Shown one piece after another: positions 43,715 through 46,824 of a stretch of DNA of 46,824 bases; positions within the stretch are counted from its first letter, which is position 1; every line of letters begins with the position of its first letter. Source of the stretch: Leptospira biflexa (GTDB taxonomy: Bacteria; Spirochaetota; DYNZ01); the NCBI GenBank assembly GCA_020720805.1, contig DYNZ01000018.1, positions 1 to 46,824 of the forward strand. Direction: 5' to 3'. The notes under the pieces were generated by a model. The model searched no databases, was not told the origin of the DNA, and saw only the letters and a list, made by a program, of their open reading frames with translations. Both the position numbers and the translations under genes were made by a program.

Positions 43715-44140
43715 TTATATTGGCGGTTTCATGGCGCCATTGATGATACGAAATTTCTGGTCTATATATTGAATAAACAGAGAATAGCGCATCTGATTTT
43801 TTGCCGCCAAGGTAATCTCTTTATCAGGATCAACATTGTTTCCATTGTTATGATAGCCGGTGGAATAATCCAGATGCACTCGCGGCGCAACAGAACGATA
43901 ATCCTCTCTAACAAAAAAAGGTATATGCTTTTCGTTGGTAAGACTCGCGGGGATAGGCTTTTGATCTTGGCTATCAAGCACGCGCCGTAATTGCGACTCA
44001 AAATTCACCTCACTTCGCTTAAAATGAGGCACATTCGCATTCGCGATATTGTCCGCGATCACCTTCCGCCGCAATCCCTCAACCTGGAGTCCCTTTTCCA
44101 AAAGATATAAATTTTTCATAAATGTAGTCTGGGAAAACAT
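43715..44140 (-). CDS. flgB: flagellar basal-body rod protein FlgB
   Basis: 141 residues from ATG 44140, supported by AAGGAG 8 bases upstream (the frame continues upstream). LEGLRRKVIADNIANANVPHFKRSEVNFE-like N-terminus and a C-terminal helix ending in FRIINGA are FlgB features. First gene of the run flgB-flgC-fliE, the usual rod gene order. It is divergent from the DHH phosphoesterase gene; a GCCGATAT sequence lies 24 bases upstream of the start. Confidence 0.96.
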   Translation of the reverse strand: MFSQTTFMKNLYLLEKGLQVEGLRRKVIADNIANANVPHFKRSEVNFESQLRRVLDSQDQKPIPASLTNEKHIPFFVREDYRSVAPRVHLDYSTGYHNNGNNVDPDKEITLAAKNQMRYSLFIQYIDQKFRIINGAMKPPI

Positions 44141-44163
44141 AATGGTATCTCCTTCTTTTGCAT

Positions 44164-44171
44164 ATATCGGC
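44164..44171 (-). promoter_or_regulatory. possible sigma-28 type -10 element of flgB
   Basis: GCCGATAT matches seven of eight bases of the FliA-type -10 GCCGATAA and sits 24 bases before ATG. No matching -35 (TAAA-type) is present at the usual spacing. Confidence 0.3.
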
Positions 44172-44338
44172 AAATATCACAAAAATCGATACACTTTTTT
44201 ATGCGACATAATAAAAATGAGTTGATTCTTACTCCTTTTTTTTTATTTACTTTACGATTTTCCATAGGCTGATAAACGAAGAGTGCCAACTTCTCCACAG
44301 TATCACAACACTTTGGTGCAACAGGACACAAAAATCCC

Positions 44339-45367
44339 ATGAAAATCACTCATGAAGATATCACGGAATCGATTGCTTTTGTGCAGGGTATGCGCAATTT
44401 TCATAACCTCATGCAGCGATCTCCCTGCTTTATCCTCTCAACCCATATCAATCCAGATGGCGATGGACTCGGATCCCAGATTGCACTTCACGAATTCCTA
44501 AAAGCCCAGGGAAAACGGAGCATAATCCTGAATCAAGATGAAACTCCATTAAGATACCGCTTTCTGGATACGGATCAGGAGATCCAGTTACCTGGCAAAG
44601 GAAAAATCAATAAAAAGCTGCTTCAACATTGCGCATGGATTATTCTTGACGCAAACCTGACCGAGAGGACGGGACAAATTCAACAGTTGATCGAACCCAA
44701 CGTCAAAGAGGTATTCTATATTGATCACCACGTCAGCCCTGCCGATCATGCAAAAAAATTTTTTAATTTAGAACAAGCGACTTCAACCGGAGAAATTGTT
44801 TACTATATTTTTCACCATCACGGAGAGCAAATTTCCTACAAATCCGCTCAGGCATTATACACCTCTATCCTGACAGATACAGGTTCCTTTCGGTTTCCCA
44901 AAACCGACTGGAAAACACACCGCATCGTAGCCGATCTGCTGCGCCAAGGAGTTTCTCCCAGCGCTGTGTATCAGGAGGTCTACGAAAATGCCAGCCCTGG
45001 CAGAATCCTCCTTATAAAATACTACTTAAATAATCTCGATTTCCATTTTCAAGGTCGTCTCGCCTTCTCCTTTATCACGGATGAAATCCTTACTAAAGCA
45101 AATTCTAGCAATGAAGAAACGGACGGTCTAGTGAATATGCCCCTTGAAGGACGAGGTGTTCGGGTCAGCATCCTGGTGAAAACCTACGGGCAAACTATAA
45201 AAGTAGCCTTCCGATCGAAGGGGGCTATAGACGTAGCTTCGATAGCTTCATCCTTTGGCGGAGGCGGCCACTTCAATGCCGCAGGAGCAACTTTAAGTCA
45301 ATTCTCAGCCCAACAAATAGATGCCATCAAGCAGAAAATTTTGCATAAATTTAAAGGTATTTTGTAA
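44339..45367 (+). CDS. nrnA: DHH-family phosphoesterase (NrnA-like oligoribonuclease / pAp phosphatase)
   Basis: 342 residues. The DHH motifs are present: STHINPDGDGLGS (H36, D40, D42), D104 in the ILD motif, IDHH (129-131), and a late LTDTGSFR. The DHHA1 end carries GGGGHFNAAGA (~312-322). NrnA-type proteins degrade very short RNAs and 3'-phosphoadenosine 5'-phosphate. The start is the first ATG; AGGA lies 13 bases away, so it is not firmly fixed. Single plus-strand gene, divergent from flgB. Confidence 0.85.
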   Translation: MKITHEDITESIAFVQGMRNFHNLMQRSPCFILSTHINPDGDGLGSQIALHEFLKAQGKRSIILNQDETPLRYRFLDTDQEIQLPGKGKINKKLLQHCAWIILDANLTERTGQIQQLIEPNVKEVFYIDHHVSPADHAKKFFNLEQATSTGEIVYYIFHHHGEQISYKSAQALYTSILTDTGSFRFPKTDWKTHRIVADLLRQGVSPSAVYQEVYENASPGRILLIKYYLNNLDFHFQGRLAFSFITDEILTKANSSNEETDGLVNMPLEGRGVRVSILVKTYGQTIKVAFRSKGAIDVASIASSFGGGGHFNAAGATLSQFSAQQIDAIKQKILHKFKGIL

Positions 45368-45675
45368 TTGTTTCTTGACAGGATGGTGAATTTTTGATTT
45401 ATGGCTTTTGTGACTCTTGCATAAAAATCATCAAAAAAGGGCAAAGCGTATTAGGCAACTCTTCATGGTGACCTCTTAAAATGAATAGATTCAAAGACAA
45501 AAGAGTGCCTTTACTTTGATGTATAACGTTTGTTGATGCTGGATTTACGCTGGGATATTTAAAAAAATAAAGGGCAGGAAAAATCCCACCCCAAATATAA
45601 ACTTCCGAAAAATGCCTTAGCAATATACGTTATTGGCAGGATATTGCAACTCTTTTTTAACATCATTTGCATATT
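45368..45675. other. gene-free stretch with a possible small RNA
   Basis: No convincing protein gene. A perfect TTGACA at 45375-45380 with TTTATG at 17-base spacing points rightward; no plus-strand gene follows. Within it, AGGCA(A)CTCTT (45453-45463) and AAGAGTGCCT (45501-45510) form a 10-bp stem with one bulge; GCAATAT/ATATTGC (45621-45648) then a run of seven Ts (45653-45659) looks like a weak terminator. Confidence 0.4.
45375..45659 (+). ncRNA. candidate small non-coding RNA
   Basis: Inferred only from the promoter-like sequence, one long-range stem and a weak terminator described for this gap. No known RNA family is recognised; it does not match the hallmarks of 4.5S, 6S, tmRNA or RNase P that I can recall. 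Confidence 0.25.
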
Positions 45676-46545
45676 TTACAAATTTTTTGCCGTTTTTAAC
45701 AGATATTCGCGCAACTCTTTTTGGTATTCCGGATGACGTAAGCCGTAAGCGATCATAGTCTGGATATATCCTAAAGGCTCACCTGTATCATAACGTTCTC
45801 CTTCAAATTCCAAACCGACAACCTCCCCTTTCGCGGCAAGGGCATTGATAGGGTCTGTTTGAAACAGTTCCCCACCGCGATGCGTTGCAATGAGCGGTTC
45901 AACTTCATCAAAAAAATCCGACGTAAACAGATAACGCCCAAAACTGACAATCTTGCTTGGCTCAGAACCGGCTGCAGGCTTTTCTACAATTCTCTGAACG
46001 CGGTAATGATCTTTCTCTTTTTGTACTGCAAGCACTCCATATCTGCTAACGTCTACATTGCCAAGATCCTTTAACGTCAGTACATTTTTACCGGTTTCCC
46101 GATGCAACTGGATCAACTGCTGACTGACCGGCGTTTTCGAAAAAAACAGGTCATCTGGATATGCGACAATAAATGGATTTTTTCCAACAAAGGGTTTGGC
46201 CTGATAAATGGCATGCCCAGTACCAAGCATCTTTCTCTGGCGTACAAAGAAGATATTGGCATCAGGAGGGGCGATTTTTGCTTTTTTTTCTCTTTTATTT
46301 TCCTGTTCAAAAATGGTTTCTAACTCGCGCTCATGATCGAGGTGATCTTCCAATGCTTTTTTTCGCCTGGAGGAGACGATAAGAATATCGCGAATTCCTG
46401 AGGCTACAAATTCCTGGATTATAAAATCAATAGCGGGAGTATCGATTATAGGGAACATCTCCTTGGGAATGGTTTTTGTTGCTGGCAGAAACCTTGTACC
46501 ATAACCCGCCGCAATGATAACGCCTTTGATCTGCTGATTGTTCAC
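45676..46545 (-). CDS. galU: UTP-glucose-1-phosphate uridylyltransferase
   Basis: 289 residues, the normal bacterial GalU size. The nucleotide-binding opening VIIAAGYGTRFLPATKTIPKEM and the VEKP and GYI motifs are in place, with YDTGEPLGY near the C-terminus. It makes UDP-glucose for glycans and envelope sugars. GTG start at 46545 with AAGCA upstream, weak. The gene is alone; the next sequence upstream is a repeat and a hairpin array. Confidence 0.95.
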   Translation of the reverse strand: MNNQQIKGVIIAAGYGTRFLPATKTIPKEMFPIIDTPAIDFIIQEFVASGIRDILIVSSRRKKALEDHLDHERELETIFEQENKREKKAKIAPPDANIFFVRQRKMLGTGHAIYQAKPFVGKNPFIVAYPDDLFFSKTPVSQQLIQLHRETGKNVLTLKDLGNVDVSRYGVLAVQKEKDHYRVQRIVEKPAAGSEPSKIVSFGRYLFTSDFFDEVEPLIATHRGGELFQTDPINALAAKGEVVGLEFEGERYDTGEPLGYIQTMIAYGLRHPEYQKELREYLLKTAKNL

Positions 46546-46574
46546 TGCTTGCTTAATTCCTTTGCTTTATTTGC

Positions 46575-46626
46575 TATATACTGTTTGCAATTGCCTTTGT
46601 ACCAAAAGGACGTTGGTATACTGCGA
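46575..46626 (+). repeat. dispersed repeat family A, plus-strand copy
   Basis: TATATACTGTTTGCA, TTTGTACCAAAAGGA and GTTGGTA match, in order, the minus strand of 6382-6428. The right end, TACTGCGAAGAAAGTGCT, is shared with 43106-43123. It leads straight into the hairpin run. Confidence 0.7.
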
Positions 46627-46766
46627 AGAAAGTGCTTTTCGCACTTTCTGGCGTAGTTATCCTTGCTGCCGAATTTTCATTGAAATTCGGCATGTCCCCG
46701 CAAAACCTTTCCAAGGCTTTTGCGGGGACAGACATGGTTTCGCGGGGCGATGCGTCTTCGTATCGC
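46627..46766. repeat. run of four consecutive hairpins
   Basis: (1) AGAAAGTGC/GCACTTTCT, 46627-46649, 9 bp. (2) TGCCGAATTT/AAATTCGGCA, 46667-46692, 10 bp. (3) TGTCCCCGCAAAA/TTTTGCGGGGACA, 46693-46730, 13 bp, with inner CCTT/AAGG. (4) GCGATGCG/CGTATCGC, 46747-46766, 8 bp with one G.T pair. Stems are perfect apart from the single G.T. No coding sequence fits. Confidence 0.75.
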
Positions 46767-46796
46767 TTGCGAATTATAAAATACAAAAAGGAAGCG

Positions 46797-46824
46797 ATGC
46801 CATGGAGCCGGATTTTTGACATCC
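46797..46824 (+). CDS. possible start of a gene running off the window
   Basis: ATG at 46797 has AAGGAAG just upstream (46788-46794) and an A/T-rich TATAAAAT at about 46775-46782; the frame (MPWSRIFDI) is open to the window end. Only nine codons are visible, so this is weak. A second ATG at 46802 gives a five-codon frame and is unlikely. Confidence 0.3.

Noticed and set aside
45399-45623. 74-codon minus-strand frame between nrnA and galU
   Set aside because: Non-ATG start, no ribosome binding site, no family; RNA structure is the likelier content.
46538-46822. Open frames on both strands across the hairpin run
   Set aside because: They translate the inverted repeats and the family A repeat; no plausible protein.
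1-46824. CRISPR arrays, prophage, restriction or toxin-antitoxin modules
   Set aside because: No regularly spaced direct repeats and no such genes were recognised in either strand.

Overview
The window reads as chromosomal DNA of a low-to-moderate GC, motile, diderm bacterium, most probably a spirochaete. The evidence is a flagellar rod gene run (flgB-flgC-fliE), a LolA-like lipoprotein carrier, several lipoproteins with loose lipoboxes, many secreted TPR proteins, a SpoIIE-type phosphatase with a STAS partner, a 30-residue basic AURKAIP1/COX24-type protein, and a futalosine-pathway menaquinone enzyme. The phylum is an inference; no rRNA gene is present.

Layout. 1-1.9 kb: AT-rich flank, an IS1595/ISXO2-type transposase reading frame and a tRNA-Asn on the minus strand with its own terminator. 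1.97-5.9 kb (minus): metallo-beta-lactamase-fold hydrolase, large BNR/Ig-like membrane-anchored protein, stand-alone MshEN-type small protein. 5.9-6.7 kb: gene-free mosaic of repeats. 6.7-11.4 kb: STAS antagonist facing a HAMP/SpoIIE phosphatase that follows two TPR genes. 11.5-20.3 kb: LolA-like protein, giant GH13-like protein, small lipoprotein, M23 peptidase, MqnC-like radical SAM enzyme, Tpx. 20.4-28 kb: ComEC, small coupled ORFs, tRNA-Pro, hypoxanthine phosphoribosyltransferase, a double ribbon-helix-helix protein, MsrA, TPR protein, SNF-type sodium symporter. 28-34.7 kb (plus): hisF, an omega-like protein, miaA, hfq, an SPFH-like protein, the 30-residue protein, a membrane protein, cheW and a TPR protein. 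34.7-38.5 kb (minus): a zinc metallopeptidase, mutL, and separate coaC and coaB. 38.6-42.5 kb: a secreted-looking unknown, a FecR-domain protein, rdgB and a facing lipoprotein. 42.7-44.2 kb (minus): flgB-flgC-fliE with a strong terminator. 44.3 kb to the end: NrnA-like DHH phosphoesterase, a gene-free stretch with a possible RNA, galU, and a repeat followed by four consecutive hairpins.

The genes are mostly housekeeping and envelope functions in short operons. The least explained material lies between genes. It comprises at least two families of dispersed repeats (near 6.0-6.4, 18.5, 43.1-43.2 and 46.6 kb), one copy splitting fliE from flgC; a run of perfect hairpins at 46.63-46.77 kb; a dyad on the translation start of the double-RHH gene; and a possible unannotated RNA at 45.4-45.66 kb. 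No CRISPR array, prophage or recognisable multi-gene defence island was seen.
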